64,000 bases of DNA, from positions 310,001 through 374,000 of the forward strand of contig NZ_CP022221.1 of NCBI RefSeq assembly GCF_004114935.1, read 5' to 3'. Positions 45,941-57,498 of the stretch are shown piece after piece; within the stretch, counting starts at the first letter, position 1, and each line of letters opens with the position of its first letter. Source of the stretch: Bradyrhizobium zhanjiangense. Its GTDB lineage: Bacteria; Pseudomonadota; Alphaproteobacteria; Rhizobiales; Xanthobacteraceae. A program made the translations under genes and the position numbers. The notes below the pieces were generated by a model. The model did not search any database. It was given only the letters and a program-made list of their open reading frames with translations, and was not told the DNA's origin.

Positions 45941-47077
45941 TCAACTCGCCCGGTTGCCGAAGAAATCCTTGACCTTGGCGAAGAATCCTTCGGATTCCGG
46001 CTGGGTGTTGCCGGAGGAGAGCTTTTCGAACTCGGCCAGCAATTCCTGCTGCTTCTTGGTGAGGTTCTGCGGGGTCTCGACCACGACCTGGACGTACATG
46101 TCGCCCATCTGACGCGAGCGCAGCACCGGCATGCCCTTTGATGCAATGCGGAAACGGCGGCCCGACTGGGTTCCGGCGGGCACCTTCACCTTGGCCTTGC
46201 TCTTCTCGATCGTCGGCACCTCGAATTCGCCGCCAAGGGCGGCCGTCACCATCGAGATCGGCACGCGGCAATGCAGATCGGCGCCGTCGCGCTGGAAGAA
46301 CTGGTGCTGGGCCAGCGACAGGAAAATGTAGAGGTCGCCGGGCGGGCCGCCGCGGACCCCGGCCTCGCCCTCGCCGGCGAGCCTGATCCTCGTGCCGTCC
46401 TCGACCCCTTGCGGAATATTGACTGACAACGTGCGCTCGCGGGTGACCCGGCCCTGTCCCGAGCAGGACGGGCAGGCATCCTCGATCGTCTGGCCGCGTC
46501 CCTGGCAGCCGGGACAGGTGCGCTCGAGCGTGAAGAAGCCCTGCGACTGCCGCATGCGGCCCGCGCCGCCGCAGGTCGAGCAGGTCTTCGGCTTGGTGCC
46601 GGCCTTGGCGCCGATACCCGAGCAGGCCTCGCAGGTGACCGAGACCGGAATCTCGATCTGCGCGGTCTTGCCGCCAAAGGCTTCCTCGAGCGTGATCTCC
46701 ATGTTGTAGCGCAAATCGGCGCCGCGCTCGCGGCCGCCGCGGCCGCGCTGTCCGGCCATGCCGAACAGGTCTTCGAAAATGTCGGAGAAAGAGGAGGCGA
46801 AGCCGGCGCCGAAACCGGCGCCGCCGCCAAAGCCGCCGCCCTGCTCGAACGCGGCGTGGCCATAGCGGTCATAGGCGGCGCGCTTGTCCTTGTCCTTCAG
46901 GACCTCATAGGCCTCGTTGATCTCCTTGAACTTGACTTCGCTGGTATGGTCCCCGGGATTGCGATCGGGATGGAATTTCATCGCCAGCTTGCGGAACGAC
47001 GATTTCAGCTTGGATTCGTCAGCGTCGCGGTCGACTTCGAGGGTCTCGTAGTAGCAGCGCTTGGTGGACGTGGACAT
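45941..47077 (-). CDS. dnaJ: Chaperone protein DnaJ
   Basis: A 378-residue Hsp40. The J domain (about 5-70) has the HPD motif in KFHPDRNPG, then a Gly/Phe-rich region ([14 protein letters not shown]), four zinc motifs CxxCxGxG ([32 protein letters not shown]), and the C-terminal substrate-binding domain. It stimulates the DnaK ATPase. It follows dnaK by 261 bases, in which a short open frame is found, and is likely to be read from the RpoH promoter before dnaK. Confidence 0.97.
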   Translation of the reverse strand: MSTSTKRCYYETLEVDRDADESKLKSSFRKLAMKFHPDRNPGDHTSEVKFKEINEAYEVLKDKDKRAAYDRYGHAAFEQGGGFGGGAGFGAGFASSFSDIFEDLFGMAGQRGRGGRERGADLRYNMEITLEEAFGGKTAQIEIPVSVTCEACSGIGAKAGTKPKTCSTCGGAGRMRQSQGFFTLERTCPGCQGRGQTIEDACPSCSGQGRVTRERTLSVNIPQGVEDGTRIRLAGEGEAGVRGGPPGDLYIFLSLAQHQFFQRDGADLHCRVPISMVTAALGGEFEVPTIEKSKAKVKVPAGTQSGRRFRIASKGMPVLRSRQMGDMYVQVVVETPQNLTKKQQELLAEFEKLSSGNTQPESEGFFAKVKDFFGNRAS

Positions 47078-47104
47078 GTTGGACTCGGTCTATCCAATCG
47101 CGAA

Positions 47105-47320
47105 TCAAGTCGGGGCGAAACGATGCCGCTGCGCGACGACATAGGCAGCCTTGATATAGGCGGCCTTGCGCGTCGCGGCAGAGGGCAGCGTAGCAACATT
47201 GAGCATAACGGCTGGGAATTGATTGATCGTAACAGGCGTCTTGCCCGCCCGTCCCGACACGTTGGCCTCCCCCGCGAGGGAGGAGGCCTTTAGCGCGTCT
47301 GTGGTCCAAGCCGTCCGCAT
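47105..47320 (-). CDS. Possible small protein between dnaK and dnaJ (uncertain)
   Basis: A 71-residue open frame fills the space between dnaK and dnaJ almost exactly: it starts 18 bases after the dnaK stop and ends 28 bases before dnaJ. The ATG at 47320 has AGAGG six bases before it (an upstream GTG at 47326 is also in frame). The composition is Ala- and Val-rich with no motif that I know. It could be a real small cotranscribed protein or a by-product of an intergenic segment that tunes dnaJ level. The precise fit between the two genes is the only positive sign. Confidence 0.3.
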   Translation of the reverse strand: MRTAWTTDALKASSLAGEANVSGRAGKTPVTINQFPAVMLNVATLPSAATRKAAYIKAAYVVAQRHRFAPT

Positions 47321-47337
47321 CGTCACCCTCTTGGGGT

Positions 47338-49239
<1,902 letters not shown>

Positions 49240-49343
49240 GGTCCTGATATCCTTCCTTTTGCGGCAGGTTGGCTGGGCCCAGAAGGCACCCGACCGAAAC
49301 CCCCTAAGATCAAACATCCGCGATATTGCGATGATTGAGGCTC

Positions 49344-49371
49344 ATATAGGAGGGGGAGAGGGGCCCGCAAG
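49344..49371 (-). promoter_or_regulatory. RpoH (sigma-32) promoter of dnaK
   Basis: On the minus strand CTTG (49371-49368) is followed after exactly 17 bases by CCTATAT (49350-49344), a full match to the alphaproteobacterial RpoH consensus CTTG, 17 bases, CCTATNT. The start of transcription would be near 49337, giving a leader of about 98 nt before the dnaK ATG. No CIRCE inverted repeat is seen here, so HrcA control of dnaK is unlikely. Confidence 0.85.
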
Positions 49372-49633
49372 GACCGAACGCAAGTTTCGGCCGCGAAAAC
49401 ATCGGGTTTTGGAAGATCATATCCGGGCTCAACCGCCCTTGCGGGTGAGGAAATATTAACAGGTTCAGGCCTCGGCAAGCCCCCGCTATCGCAGTCCGCC
49501 CCACCCTGTTGCGGCAAGGCCAAACCCGCTAAAAGGCGGTCCGGCCGGCAACCGCAGCGCAGCTGCTCCGCGCGACAAAGCGGCCCAATGGCCGACCATC
49601 GAACGGCCTCAATGTGAACCAATCAGAGTGCCC
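49372..49633. other. Intergenic region between dnaK promoter and secreted-protein gene
   Basis: About 260 bases between the divergent dnaK promoter and the gene at 49634. The region holds no convincing open frame on either strand and no strong palindrome; the plus-strand gene's promoter should lie here but no clear box can be named. Confidence 0.4.
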
Positions 49634-50575
49634 ATGAAGCTGATCCGCCTCCTCGCCGCGTTCGCCCTCCTCGTCGCCTCGGCGCTTCCGGCCCTTGCTG
49701 CCGACGCCGTTTACCCGCCTGGCCTGCGCCTCGGAATGGTGCCGCTGGTCGGCCTCAACACGGCAAAAACCTTTCCGGGCTTCGAGAGCGAGGACGGCAG
49801 CGTCAAGGTGCTGATCACCGAGCTGCCGCCTGCGGCCTATGGCGAGGTCGTGAGCGCCTTCAATTCCAATCCGGCCGGTGCGAACGGCGTCAAGCAGGAC
49901 AAGATCGAGACCCCCGCGGGCCTTGCCTATTTCACCACCGAAAGCGGCAAGGCCGGCGACACTCCGGTGAGGCGCTATTCGATGATCGTGCCGGGCGCCG
50001 GCTTCTCCGGCTATGTCGCGGTGCAGATCCCGGAGAATGCGACCAAGATCTACACCGATGAAGCGGTGCGGCAGATGTTTGCGAGCACTGTGACCCGCAA
50101 GCAGGTCTCGGCCGAAGAGCAGATCGCGCTGATGCCGTTCAAGATCACCGATCTCGCCGACTTCAAGGACATCCGCACGCTGGCGCCGGGCGCGAGCATC
50201 ATCCTGGCCGACGGCAACGAGAGCGCAGGCTATGAGTCGAAGCCGTTCATGATCCTCGGCCTGATCGGTGCCACCCCGCAGCAGGCCGACGACCGCGCCC
50301 GCTTTGCGCAGGAGGCGGCGCTGCAGATTCCCGGCGTACGCGAGTCGCGCGTCACCATGTCCGAGCCGATCCGCATCAACGGCCAGCAGGGCTTCGAGAC
50401 CCGGATCGACGGCGTCAGCGGCAAGGACAAGACGCCGGTGACCGTGGTGCAGTGGATCCGCTTCTCGACCGGCGGCGCCTCGCTGCGCATCATCGCCAGC
50501 GCCCCGCGCGACCAGTGGCAAGCCGCCTTCACCCGCTTCCGCGCCGTGCGCGACGGCATCCAGCCGAAGGGGTAG
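49634..50575 (+). CDS. Secreted hypothetical protein
   Basis: A 313-residue protein with a clear signal peptide (MKLIRLLAAFALLVASALPA, cut after LAA near residue 23). The mature part has no cysteine cluster, membrane segment or motif that I know. The ATG at 49634 gives the best signal peptide; a GTG at 49628 is in frame. It is read divergently from dnaK. The predicted compartment is the periplasm. I cannot assign a function; the segment PGLRLGMVPLVGLNTAKTF after the signal is a useful search seed. Confidence 0.75.
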   Translation: MKLIRLLAAFALLVASALPALAADAVYPPGLRLGMVPLVGLNTAKTFPGFESEDGSVKVLITELPPAAYGEVVSAFNSNPAGANGVKQDKIETPAGLAYFTTESGKAGDTPVRRYSMIVPGAGFSGYVAVQIPENATKIYTDEAVRQMFASTVTRKQVSAEEQIALMPFKITDLADFKDIRTLAPGASIILADGNESAGYESKPFMILGLIGATPQQADDRARFAQEAALQIPGVRESRVTMSEPIRINGQQGFETRIDGVSGKDKTPVTVVQWIRFSTGGASLRIIASAPRDQWQAAFTRFRAVRDGIQPKG

Positions 50576-50599
50576 TCGCATCCACAAACTGGATGCGCT

Positions 50600-50727
50600 T
50601 CCTCCCCGGCTGGCGGGGGAGGGTTGGGGAGAGGGTGTCTCCGCAAGGGGACACTCTCGACGTGGACAGAGCCCTCACCCGCCGCGCTCTGCGAGCGCAG
50701 CGACCTCTCCCGCAAGCGGGAGAGGTT
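50600..50727. repeat. Palindromic repeat, CTCTCCCGCTTGCGGGAGAG family, copy 7
   Basis: Starts TCCTCCCCGGCTGGCGGGGGAG-like text followed by GGTTGGGGAGAGGGTGTCTC and ends ACCTCTCCCGCAAGCGGGAGAGG. It lies between the secreted-protein gene and the nicotinamidase gene. Confidence 0.82.
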
Positions 50728-50848
50728 AAGCGAACCCGCCGACCAAGCCCAACCACTCACCAATATCGGCTGCATTTTCGGGCTTCTGTTCGTATGCGAA
50801 CGGAACTAGGCTTTCTTCCCGTGGATCATCCTGGAGGGGAGACGAACG

Positions 50849-51571
50849 ATGCTGGATCGGCGACACATGTTGGCGGCGCTTGCGACTACCGCGCTCGCGG
50901 GCCTCGCTCCAACCGCGCTGTTTGCGGCCGCGTCAATCAAGCCGGACGAGGCCTCCGCCCTGCTCGTGATCGACGTGCAGAACTGCTTCCTGCCCGGCGG
51001 CAGCCTCGCGGTGAAGGAAGGCGAGCAGGTGGTGCCGGTCATCAACAAGATCGCGAAAGCGTTTGCGAACGTGGTGATGACGCAGGACTGGCACACGCCC
51101 GGCCACATCTCGTTCGCGTCGGTGCATTCCGGCAAGAAGCCGTTCGAGACCGTCGATCTTCCCTACGGCAAGCAGGTGCTGTGGCCGGACCATTGCGTGC
51201 AGGGCACCGACGGTGCGGCGCTGTCGAAGGACCTTGCGATCCCGCACGCCGAACTCATCATCCGCAAGGGTTTTCACAGGGACGTCGACAGCTACTCGGC
51301 CTTCCTCGAAGCCGACGGCAAGACCTCGACGGGCCTTGCCGGATACCTGAAGGGCCGCAAGATCAAGCGCGTCTTCGTCGCTGGCCTCGCGACCGATTTC
51401 TGCGTCGCCTGGACCGCGCTCGATGCGCGCAAGGCGGGCTTCGACGTCTATGTGGTGGAGGACGCCTGCCGCGGCATCGACACGCAGGGCTCGCTGGCAA
51501 AGGCCTGGGCCGATATGGCCAAGGCCGGCGTGAAGCGGATTCAGTCTGCCGATATCGCGGTGAGCGCGTAA
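50849..51571 (+). CDS. pncA: Nicotinamidase (PncA-like) with export signal
   Basis: A 240-residue isochorismatase-fold amidase. The catalytic triad is Asp42 (VIDVQN), Lys140 (IRKG) and Cys185 (ATDFCV); the metal site is Asp80, His82, His86 (TQDWHTPGH) and His115 (WPDHC). The first 28 residues (MLDRRHMLAALATTALAGLA) have Arg-Arg and a hydrophobic stretch ending in AAA, a probable Tat-type signal, which is unusual because PncA is normally cytoplasmic. The product, nicotinic acid, feeds NAD salvage. Length beyond the signal (about 210) is normal. The protein may be periplasmic. Confidence 0.88.
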   Translation: MLDRRHMLAALATTALAGLAPTALFAAASIKPDEASALLVIDVQNCFLPGGSLAVKEGEQVVPVINKIAKAFANVVMTQDWHTPGHISFASVHSGKKPFETVDLPYGKQVLWPDHCVQGTDGAALSKDLAIPHAELIIRKGFHRDVDSYSAFLEADGKTSTGLAGYLKGRKIKRVFVAGLATDFCVAWTALDARKAGFDVYVVEDACRGIDTQGSLAKAWADMAKAGVKRIQSADIAVSA

Positions 51572-51581
51572 GAGTTTCGCA

Positions 51582-51625
51582 CCGTCATTCCGGGGCGATG
51601 CGAAGCGTCGAACCCGGAATGACGG
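51582..51625. repeat. Short palindrome after pncA (CCGTCATTCCGG type)
   Basis: CCGTCATTCCGG (51582-51593) pairs perfectly with CCGGAATGACGG (51614-51625), a 12-bp stem with a 20-base loop. It lies between the convergent pncA and grpE genes and may act as a terminator in both directions, though no T-run follows. Confidence 0.7.
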
Positions 51626-51639
51626 CGAAGCCGTGAGAC

Positions 51640-52257
51640 TCAATTCGTCGCGCCGCTCGACTCATTGTTGTTGGCCGCGGCCGCAGCCTTCGCGCCGCCC
51701 TTGGCGACACCGACCAGGGCGGGACGCAGCACGCGTTCGCCGATGGTGTAGCCGGCCTGCACGACCTGCACTACGGTGCCCGACGGCACCGACGCATCGG
51801 GCACCTCGAACATCGCCTGCTGGAAATTCGGGTCGAACTTCTGGCCCTGCGGATCGAACTTCTTCACGCCATGCTTTTCCAGCGCGTTGAGCAGCGAGCG
51901 CTCAGTGAGCTCGACGCCCTCGATCAACGAGATCAGGCCGGGATCGGCCGCGGCACGCGCCTCGGCCGGAACGGCATCGAGCGCGCGCTGGAGGTTGTCG
52001 GCGATGTCGAGCACGTCGCGGGCAAAGCCGGTGATGCCGTAGAGGCGGGCGTCGGCGACTTCCTTGGTGGTGCGCTTGCGCAAGTTCTCCATCTCGGCCA
52101 GCGTCCGCAGCATGCGGTCGCGCGCCTCGGCGGCTTCCTTCTGCAGCGTCTCGACCGAACCAGGCTCGGGATCGTCGGGCATGATGTAAGGCTTCGACAC
52201 CACGGGCTCGCCGGTCGGCGCGGTCGTGTCTTCGGGTTGCCGGTCTTGATCGGTCAT
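51640..52257 (-). CDS. grpE: Nucleotide exchange factor GrpE
   Basis: A 205-residue GrpE: an N-terminal coiled-coil (about 40-90, [21 protein letters not shown]) and the beta-wing with [19 protein letters not shown] and [23 protein letters not shown]. It releases ADP from DnaK. It follows hrcA by 95 bases on the minus strand, the usual hrcA-grpE order. A weak RpoH-like promoter is predicted in the gap. The C-terminal Ala/Asn-rich tail is not conserved. Confidence 0.95.
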   Translation of the reverse strand: MTDQDRQPEDTTAPTGEPVVSKPYIMPDDPEPGSVETLQKEAAEARDRMLRTLAEMENLRKRTTKEVADARLYGITGFARDVLDIADNLQRALDAVPAEARAAADPGLISLIEGVELTERSLLNALEKHGVKKFDPQGQKFDPNFQQAMFEVPDASVPSGTVVQVVQAGYTIGERVLRPALVGVAKGGAKAAAAANNNESSGATN

Positions 52258-52298
52258 CGGCCTATTCTCGAACTCGTCTCAGGGGATTGTTGGCCCGG

Positions 52299-52327
52299 AT
52301 ATCGTGCCTAAGCTTACGAAAATCAAG
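52299..52327 (-). promoter_or_regulatory. Weak RpoH-like promoter candidate before grpE
   Basis: On the minus strand CTTG (52327-52324) is followed after 18 bases by ACGATAT (52305-52299), 5 of 7 matches to CCTATNT. It lies 42-70 bases before the grpE start. The score is modest; a shared transcript from hrcA is equally possible. Confidence 0.3.
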
Positions 52328-52352
52328 CGCCTGTGATCGGAGGAAACGCCGG

Positions 52353-53441
52353 TCAGCCCCCCAAAAGGCGACTGACGATGCGGGCGGCGTAGTCCACCGT
52401 CGGGATCACGCGGGCATAATTCAGCCGCGTCGGGCCGATCACGCCGAGAACGCCGACGATATGGCCGGCGGCATCCCGATAGGGCGAGATGATGGTGGAG
52501 GAACCCGACAGCGAGAACAGCTTGTTCTCGCTCCCGATGAAAATTCGCACGCCTTCGGCGGTCTCGGCCCGGCCGAGCAGGTCGATGACGCCGCGCTTGG
52601 TCTCGAGATCGTCGAACAACAGGCGCACCCGCTCCAGATCCTCCAGCGCGTGCAGATCCTCCAGAAGATTGGCGTGACCGCGGACGATGAGCTGGCGGTC
52701 CTCGTTCTCCCCGCCGGACCAGCTTGCGATGCCAGCCGAGATCACCTTTTGCGTCAGCTGATCGAGCTCGGCGCGGGCCTCCCCGAGCGCGGTCTCGAGC
52801 TCGAGCCGCGCCTCGGCCAGCGTGCGGCCGCGGATCCGCGCATTGAGGAAATTGCCGGCTTCGGTCAGCGCCGAGGAGGGAACTCCGGGCGGCAGCGTCA
52901 GCACACGGTTTTCGACCTGGCCATCCTCGCCGACCAGGATCACCAGCGCCTTCTCCGGTTCCAGGCGGACGAATTCGATGTGCTTGAGCCGCGCATTGGA
53001 TTTCGGCGTCAGCACGACTGCGGCGGCACGGGTCAGGCCCGACAGCCGCATCAGGGCCTGGTCCAGCGCCGCCTCGACCGATTGCGCCTCGCCGACGGAA
53101 GAGAGCTGGCTCTGAATGGATCGCCGTTCGGCCTCGTTGAGGTCGCCGACCTGCATCAAGGCATCGACGAAGAAGCGCAGACCGAGTTCCGTCGGCAGCC
53201 GGCCGGCGGAGGTATGGGGCGCATAGATCAGGCCGAGCTGTTCCAGATCGGCCATGACATTCCGCACGGAGGCCGGCGACAGCGGCATCGCGATCAGGCG
53301 CGAGATATTGCGCGAGCCCATCGGCTCGCCGGTCGCGAGATAGCTTTCGACAATTTGACGAAAGATGTCGCGGGAACGCTCGTTGAGCTGGGCGAGGCCT
53401 GCGCGCGGCGCGATCAGATGGATCGGATCGTGATGGGCCAC
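52353..53441 (-). CDS. hrcA: Heat-inducible transcription repressor HrcA
   Basis: A 362-residue HrcA with an N-terminal winged helix (about 1-80: [22 protein letters not shown]), a central inserted dimerising domain and a GAF-like C-terminal domain (about 225-345) with [39 protein letters not shown] text. The start is GTG with GGAG about nine bases before. It represses CIRCE-bearing genes such as groESL; no CIRCE site is in this window. It is divergent from rph, with 167 bases between the starts. Confidence 0.95.
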   Translation of the reverse strand: MAHHDPIHLIAPRAGLAQLNERSRDIFRQIVESYLATGEPMGSRNISRLIAMPLSPASVRNVMADLEQLGLIYAPHTSAGRLPTELGLRFFVDALMQVGDLNEAERRSIQSQLSSVGEAQSVEAALDQALMRLSGLTRAAAVVLTPKSNARLKHIEFVRLEPEKALVILVGEDGQVENRVLTLPPGVPSSALTEAGNFLNARIRGRTLAEARLELETALGEARAELDQLTQKVISAGIASWSGGENEDRQLIVRGHANLLEDLHALEDLERVRLLFDDLETKRGVIDLLGRAETAEGVRIFIGSENKLFSLSGSSTIISPYRDAAGHIVGVLGVIGPTRLNYARVIPTVDYAARIVSRLLGG

Positions 53442-53608
53442 AGACGGTAACTCCTCTCAGATACTCATAATTTGTCCATCCCGGGCGCTTCTGACAAGCG
53501 TGGCGTTTACAGGCTCGAAATCAGGGGGTGAAAAAACCTTGCCGCCTACCCTCGCCCCTCCTACAAGCACCGCGAACAGCCTTTCCCGTGAGTTTTGGAG
53601 GATTTCCC

Positions 53609-54322
53609 ATGCGGCCAAGCCGCCGTGCGCCCGACGAATTGCGCCCCGTGACGCTGGAGCGCGGCGTGGTCAAATATGCGGAAGGCTCGTGCCTGGTGAA
53701 ATTCGGCGACACCCATGTGCTGGTCACCGCCACGCTGGAAGACCGCCTGCCGCCGTGGCTGAAGGGCCAGGGCCGCGGCTGGGTCACCGCCGAATACGGC
53801 ATGCTGCCGCGCGCAACCTCCGAACGCACCCGCCGCGAGGCCTCCGCCGGCAAGCAGAGCGGCCGCACCGTCGAGATCCAGCGCCTGATCGGCCGCTCGC
53901 TTCGCACCATCGTCGATCTGGAAGCGCTCGGTGAGCGCCAGATCACGGTCGATTGCGACGTGCTCCAGGCCGACGGCGGCACCCGCACGGCCTCGATCAC
54001 CGGCGCCTGGGTCGCGCTTGCCGATTGCATCAACTGGATGAAGGCGCGCAACATGATCAAGACCAACGTGCTGCGCGACAACGTCGCCGCGATCTCCTGC
54101 GGCATCTACAACGGCACGCCGGTGCTCGATCTCGACTACGCCGAGGATTCGGAAGCCGAGACCGACGCCAATTTCGTCATGACCGGCGACGGCCGCCTCA
54201 TCGAGGTGCAGGGCACCGCGGAACGCGAGCCGTTCACCGAAACCGAGTTCCTGGCGTTGATGGCGCTGGCGCGCAAGGGCGTCGCGCGTCTGGTAGACTT
54301 GCAGAAACTGGCGGTAGCGTAG
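53609..54322 (+). CDS. rph: Ribonuclease PH
   Basis: A 237-residue phosphorolytic exonuclease that trims tRNA 3' ends. The text [59 protein letters not shown] and [19 protein letters not shown] is that of the family; it forms a hexamer. The ATG at 53609 has GGAGGA upstream (53597-53602). It is followed by rdgB, 10 bases after its stop, a common pair. It is divergent from hrcA. Confidence 0.97.
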   Translation: MRPSRRAPDELRPVTLERGVVKYAEGSCLVKFGDTHVLVTATLEDRLPPWLKGQGRGWVTAEYGMLPRATSERTRREASAGKQSGRTVEIQRLIGRSLRTIVDLEALGERQITVDCDVLQADGGTRTASITGAWVALADCINWMKARNMIKTNVLRDNVAAISCGIYNGTPVLDLDYAEDSEAETDANFVMTGDGRLIEVQGTAEREPFTETEFLALMALARKGVARLVDLQKLAVA

Positions 54323-54332
54323 TCAATAGGCC

Positions 54333-54968
54333 ATGCACCGCCGAATCACGGACAAGCTCGTCATCGCCACCCACAATCCCGGCAAGCTCGCCGAGATGCG
54401 GGAGCTGCTTGCCCCGTACGGCATCGAGGCGGTGTCGGCCGGAGATCTCGGCCTGAGCGAGCCCGAAGAGACCGGCAATGATTTCCGCAGCAATGCCGCG
54501 ATCAAGGCGATCGCGGCGGCGCGGGCAAGCAAGCTCCCGTCCTTCGCCGATGATTCCGGCATCGTGGTCGACGCGCTCGACGGCGCGCCCGGCATTTTCT
54601 CCGCGCGCTGGGCCGGGCCAAACAAAGACTTCGCAGTGGCGATGGCACAGATCGAGCGCCTGCTCCAGGAGCGCGGCGCGACGATTCCGGCGAAGCGCAC
54701 CGCACATTTCGTCTCCGCGCTCTGCGTCGCCTGGCCCGACGATCATCTCGAACAGGTCGAGGCGCGCGTCGACGGCACGCTGGTCTGGCCGCCGCGCGGT
54801 ACCGCCGGCTTCGGCTACGACCCGATGTTTTTGCCCGACGGCCACAGCCGCACCTTCGGCGAGATGGACAGTATCGAGAAGCACGGCCTGCCGCCGCTCG
54901 GCCTCGGCCTGTCGCACCGCGCCCGCGCCTTCGTGAAACTGGCGGAGATCTGCCTTGAGCCGCGCTAA
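54333..54968 (+). CDS. rdgB: Non-canonical purine NTP pyrophosphatase RdgB (Ham1)
   Basis: A 211-residue dITP/XTP pyrophosphatase: [16 protein letters not shown] near the N-terminus, [25 protein letters not shown] with the acid cluster, and [15 protein letters not shown] then LSHRARAF. It cleans the nucleotide pool. It follows rph and overlaps the hemW start by 14 bases, so the three genes form an operon rph-rdgB-hemW. Confidence 0.96.
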   Translation: MHRRITDKLVIATHNPGKLAEMRELLAPYGIEAVSAGDLGLSEPEETGNDFRSNAAIKAIAAARASKLPSFADDSGIVVDALDGAPGIFSARWAGPNKDFAVAMAQIERLLQERGATIPAKRTAHFVSALCVAWPDDHLEQVEARVDGTLVWPPRGTAGFGYDPMFLPDGHSRTFGEMDSIEKHGLPPLGLGLSHRARAFVKLAEICLEPR

Positions 54969-56109
54969 GGAAGCCTTCGGCGTCTACGTGCACTGGCCGT
55001 TCTGCCTGTCGAAATGCCCCTATTGCGACTTCAACAGCCATGTCCGCCACGCACCAATCGACGAAGCGCGCTTCGCCTCGGCCTTCGCCCGCGAGATCGC
55101 AGCGACCGCCGAACGCGCGCCCGGCCGGGAGGTCACCTCGATCTTTCTCGGCGGCGGCACGCCGTCATTGATGCAGCCCGCAACCGTCGGCGCAGTGCTC
55201 GATGCGATCGGCAAGCACTGGCATGTTGCTGACGATGTCGAGGTGACGCTGGAGGCAAACCCGACCAGCGTCGAGGCCACACGCTTCGCCGGCTATCGCG
55301 CCGCCGGCGTCAACCGCGTCTCGCTCGGCGTGCAGGCGCTCGACGATGCCTCGTTGAAGGCGCTCGGCCGCATGCACAGTGCGCGCGAGGCCCTCGATGC
55401 CGTCGCCATCGCGCGCCGCTCGTTCGACCGTTATTCGTTCGACCTGATCTACGCCCGTCCTGACCAGACCCCGGCGATGTGGGCCGAGGAGTTGCGTCTC
55501 GCGATCGATGAAGCGGCCGAGCATCTGTCGCTCTACCAATTGACGATCGAGGAAGGCACGCCGTTCTTCGGCCTGCACCAGGCGGGCAAGCTTAAGACAC
55601 CGGACGAAGCCGTCGCGCGTGCGCTTTACGACGTCACGCAGGAAACCTGCGACAAGCTCGGCCTGCCCGCCTACGAGATCTCCAACCACGCGCGGCGCGG
55701 CGCCGAGTGCCGGCACAATCTGGTCTATTGGCGCGGCGAGGAATATGCCGGCATCGGCCCCGGCGCCCACGGCCGCCTCGACATCGACGGCGTGCGCCAT
55801 GCCACCGCCACCGAGAAGCGCCCCGAGGCCTGGTTGGTGCGGGTCGAGACCAACGGCGACGGCGTCGTCACCGACGAGCTCCTCAACAGCGAGGAACGCG
55901 CCGACGAATTCTTGCTGATGGGGCTGCGCCTCGCCGAGGGCATCGACCCCGAGCGCTACAGAGCCCTCTCCGGCCGCCCGCTCGACCCCGGTCGCATCGC
56001 GCTGCTCCGCGAGGAAGGCGCGATCACGGTCGACGCGACGGGCCGGCTGCGCGTGACCAGCAGCGGTTTTCCGGTGCTGGATGCTGTGGTCGCGGATTTG
56101 GCGGCGTAA
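54955..56109 (+). CDS. hemW: Radical SAM heme chaperone HemW
   Basis: A 384-residue radical SAM protein, start TTG inside the end of rdgB. The cluster motif is [10 protein letters not shown] (Cys-x3-Cys-x2-Cys); the fourth Cys that HemN has is Phe here, which marks HemW, a heme-binding chaperone rather than coproporphyrinogen oxidase. Text [20 protein letters not shown] and the HemN C-terminal domain follow. GGAG at 54944-54947 is the ribosome site. It is the last gene of the rph operon. Confidence 0.95.
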   Translation: MSRAKEAFGVYVHWPFCLSKCPYCDFNSHVRHAPIDEARFASAFAREIAATAERAPGREVTSIFLGGGTPSLMQPATVGAVLDAIGKHWHVADDVEVTLEANPTSVEATRFAGYRAAGVNRVSLGVQALDDASLKALGRMHSAREALDAVAIARRSFDRYSFDLIYARPDQTPAMWAEELRLAIDEAAEHLSLYQLTIEEGTPFFGLHQAGKLKTPDEAVARALYDVTQETCDKLGLPAYEISNHARRGAECRHNLVYWRGEEYAGIGPGAHGRLDIDGVRHATATEKRPEAWLVRVETNGDGVVTDELLNSEERADEFLLMGLRLAEGIDPERYRALSGRPLDPGRIALLREEGAITVDATGRLRVTSSGFPVLDAVVADLAA

Positions 56110-56130
56110 GCCTCAGCCAAGTCATTGGTG

Positions 56131-56252
56131 CGCTCCCTCGCCCGCTTGCGGGAGAGGGTTGGGGAGAGGGTGTTTCCGCAACGGGAGAATCCCCAAGAAG
56201 AAAGAACCCTCACCCGGCGCTACGCGCCGACCTCTCCCGCAAGCGGGAGAGG
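56131..56252. repeat. Palindromic repeat, CTCTCCCGCTTGCGGGAGAG family, copy 8
   Basis: Starts GCTCCCTCGCCCGCTTGCGG and ends ACCTCTCCCGCAAGCGGGAG; the connector holds GGTTGGGGAGAGGGTGTTTC. It lies between the convergent hemW and lipoprotein genes. Confidence 0.85.
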
Positions 56253-56259
56253 TGAACCA

Positions 56260-57498
56260 TCAAGCCCCAAAACTCTTCGGCGAGCCCGCGACCGCAACGC
56301 CGCCACCCTGCGTCACCTTCATGACCGCAAGCCCGCGCTCGTTGGTGCCGTCGGCGCGGAAGCGAAACAGACCGTCGATGCCGGCAAAGCCCGAGGGGTT
56401 GGTGAGCACATCAGGCGAGAAGCGCGTCGTGCCTTGCGTGCGCGCGAGCGCGGCGACGAGGGCGACCGCATCATAGGCGAGCGTCGCGGTGCGTATCGGG
56501 TCGGCGCCGTATTTGGTGCGATAACGGCCGGAGAACGCGCGAAAACCGGCCGGGTCCGGCGCGGCATAGAGACCGCCTTGCAACGCAGCGCTGGCATAGA
56601 CGCGCGGATTGTCCCACAGGCCGGTGCCGAGTAGTTGGATGTTGCGCAAATTCGCACCCGCCGCAGTCATCGCATCCGCCACCGAGACGACGGCATCGCC
56701 GTCATCAGCAATGAACAGCGCGTCCGCGCCGCCGAGCTGCTGCGCCACAGTCCGCGCCGGCGTGGCGCGATCGGCGCCGTATTTCTCGAAGGCGACGATG
56801 CGCCCGCCACGCCGCGGCACCGCCGCCTTCACGGCGGCTTCGACGACATTGCCATAGGCATTGTCGGGCACGAGCACGGCGACGGAGCGTTTTCCGATGC
56901 TGGCGGAATATTCGACGATGCGGTTGACGTCGGACTCCGGCAGGAAGCTCAGCAGATAGACGCCGCGTCCGGCGATGCTGGAATCGGTCGAGAACGCGAT
57001 CACCGAAATGCCACGCGTGCGCGCGACCTGCGCCACCGCAGGCACCGACTGCGCGAACAGCGGTCCCAGGATGATCTCGGCGCCCTCATCGACCGCCTGC
57101 TGCGCACCTGCTTGCGCGCCTTGCGGGCTGCCATTGTCGTCCTTGATCAGGAGCTGGATGTTCGGGTTTTGGAACTCGGCCAGCGCCATCTCGGCGGCGT
57201 TGCGCATGGATTGTGCCGCGAGGCCCGCATTGCCGGCGGCCGAGAGCGGCAGGATCACGGCGACCTTCACCCCGCCGGTGCCCGCGGTCGCGGCCTGTTG
57301 CGGCGGGCCAGCCGGCTGAGCCGGGGGCGCCGAGCTGGAGAACTGACTGAGACTCTGCTGCACGCCGGCGCAGGCCGACAGCAAGGGCGCGCCGAGCAGG
57401 AGGCCGAGCGCACTCCGCCGGGTCGCCGCCGACGATCGGGGCCCGGGAGCGGAAGACTCCTCCGAAGAGGAAGATCTGGGATGACGCGGGCCCACCAT
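56260..57498 (-). CDS. Lipoprotein with periplasmic ligand-binding domain (LppC/LivK-like)
   Basis: A 412-residue lipoprotein: start MVGPRHPRSS, a hydrophobic stretch and lipobox LLSAC near residues 38-42, a Pro/Gln-rich linker, then a type I periplasmic binding fold (KVAVILPLSAAGNAGLAAQSMR to LFRFRADGTNERGLAV). This matches the Leu/Ile/Val-binding-protein family and the outer-membrane LppC/penicillin-binding-protein activator group seen beside rsmI and yraN. It is divergent from rsmI-yraN, the usual genomic partners of LppC genes, which supports a role in peptidoglycan synthesis control. No ABC transporter gene is nearby. Confidence 0.82.
   Translation of the reverse strand: MVGPRHPRSSSSEESSAPGPRSSAATRRSALGLLLGAPLLSACAGVQQSLSQFSSSAPPAQPAGPPQQAATAGTGGVKVAVILPLSAAGNAGLAAQSMRNAAEMALAEFQNPNIQLLIKDDNGSPQGAQAGAQQAVDEGAEIILGPLFAQSVPAVAQVARTRGISVIAFSTDSSIAGRGVYLLSFLPESDVNRIVEYSASIGKRSVAVLVPDNAYGNVVEAAVKAAVPRRGGRIVAFEKYGADRATPARTVAQQLGGADALFIADDGDAVVSVADAMTAAGANLRNIQLLGTGLWDNPRVYASAALQGGLYAAPDPAGFRAFSGRYRTKYGADPIRTATLAYDAVALVAALARTQGTTRFSPDVLTNPSGFAGIDGLFRFRADGTNERGLAVMKVTQGGGVAVAGSPKSFGA

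Noticed and set aside
52260..53609. CIRCE elements near hrcA and grpE
   Set aside because: No TTAGCACTC with GAGTGCTAA at nine-base spacing was seen by eye on either strand.
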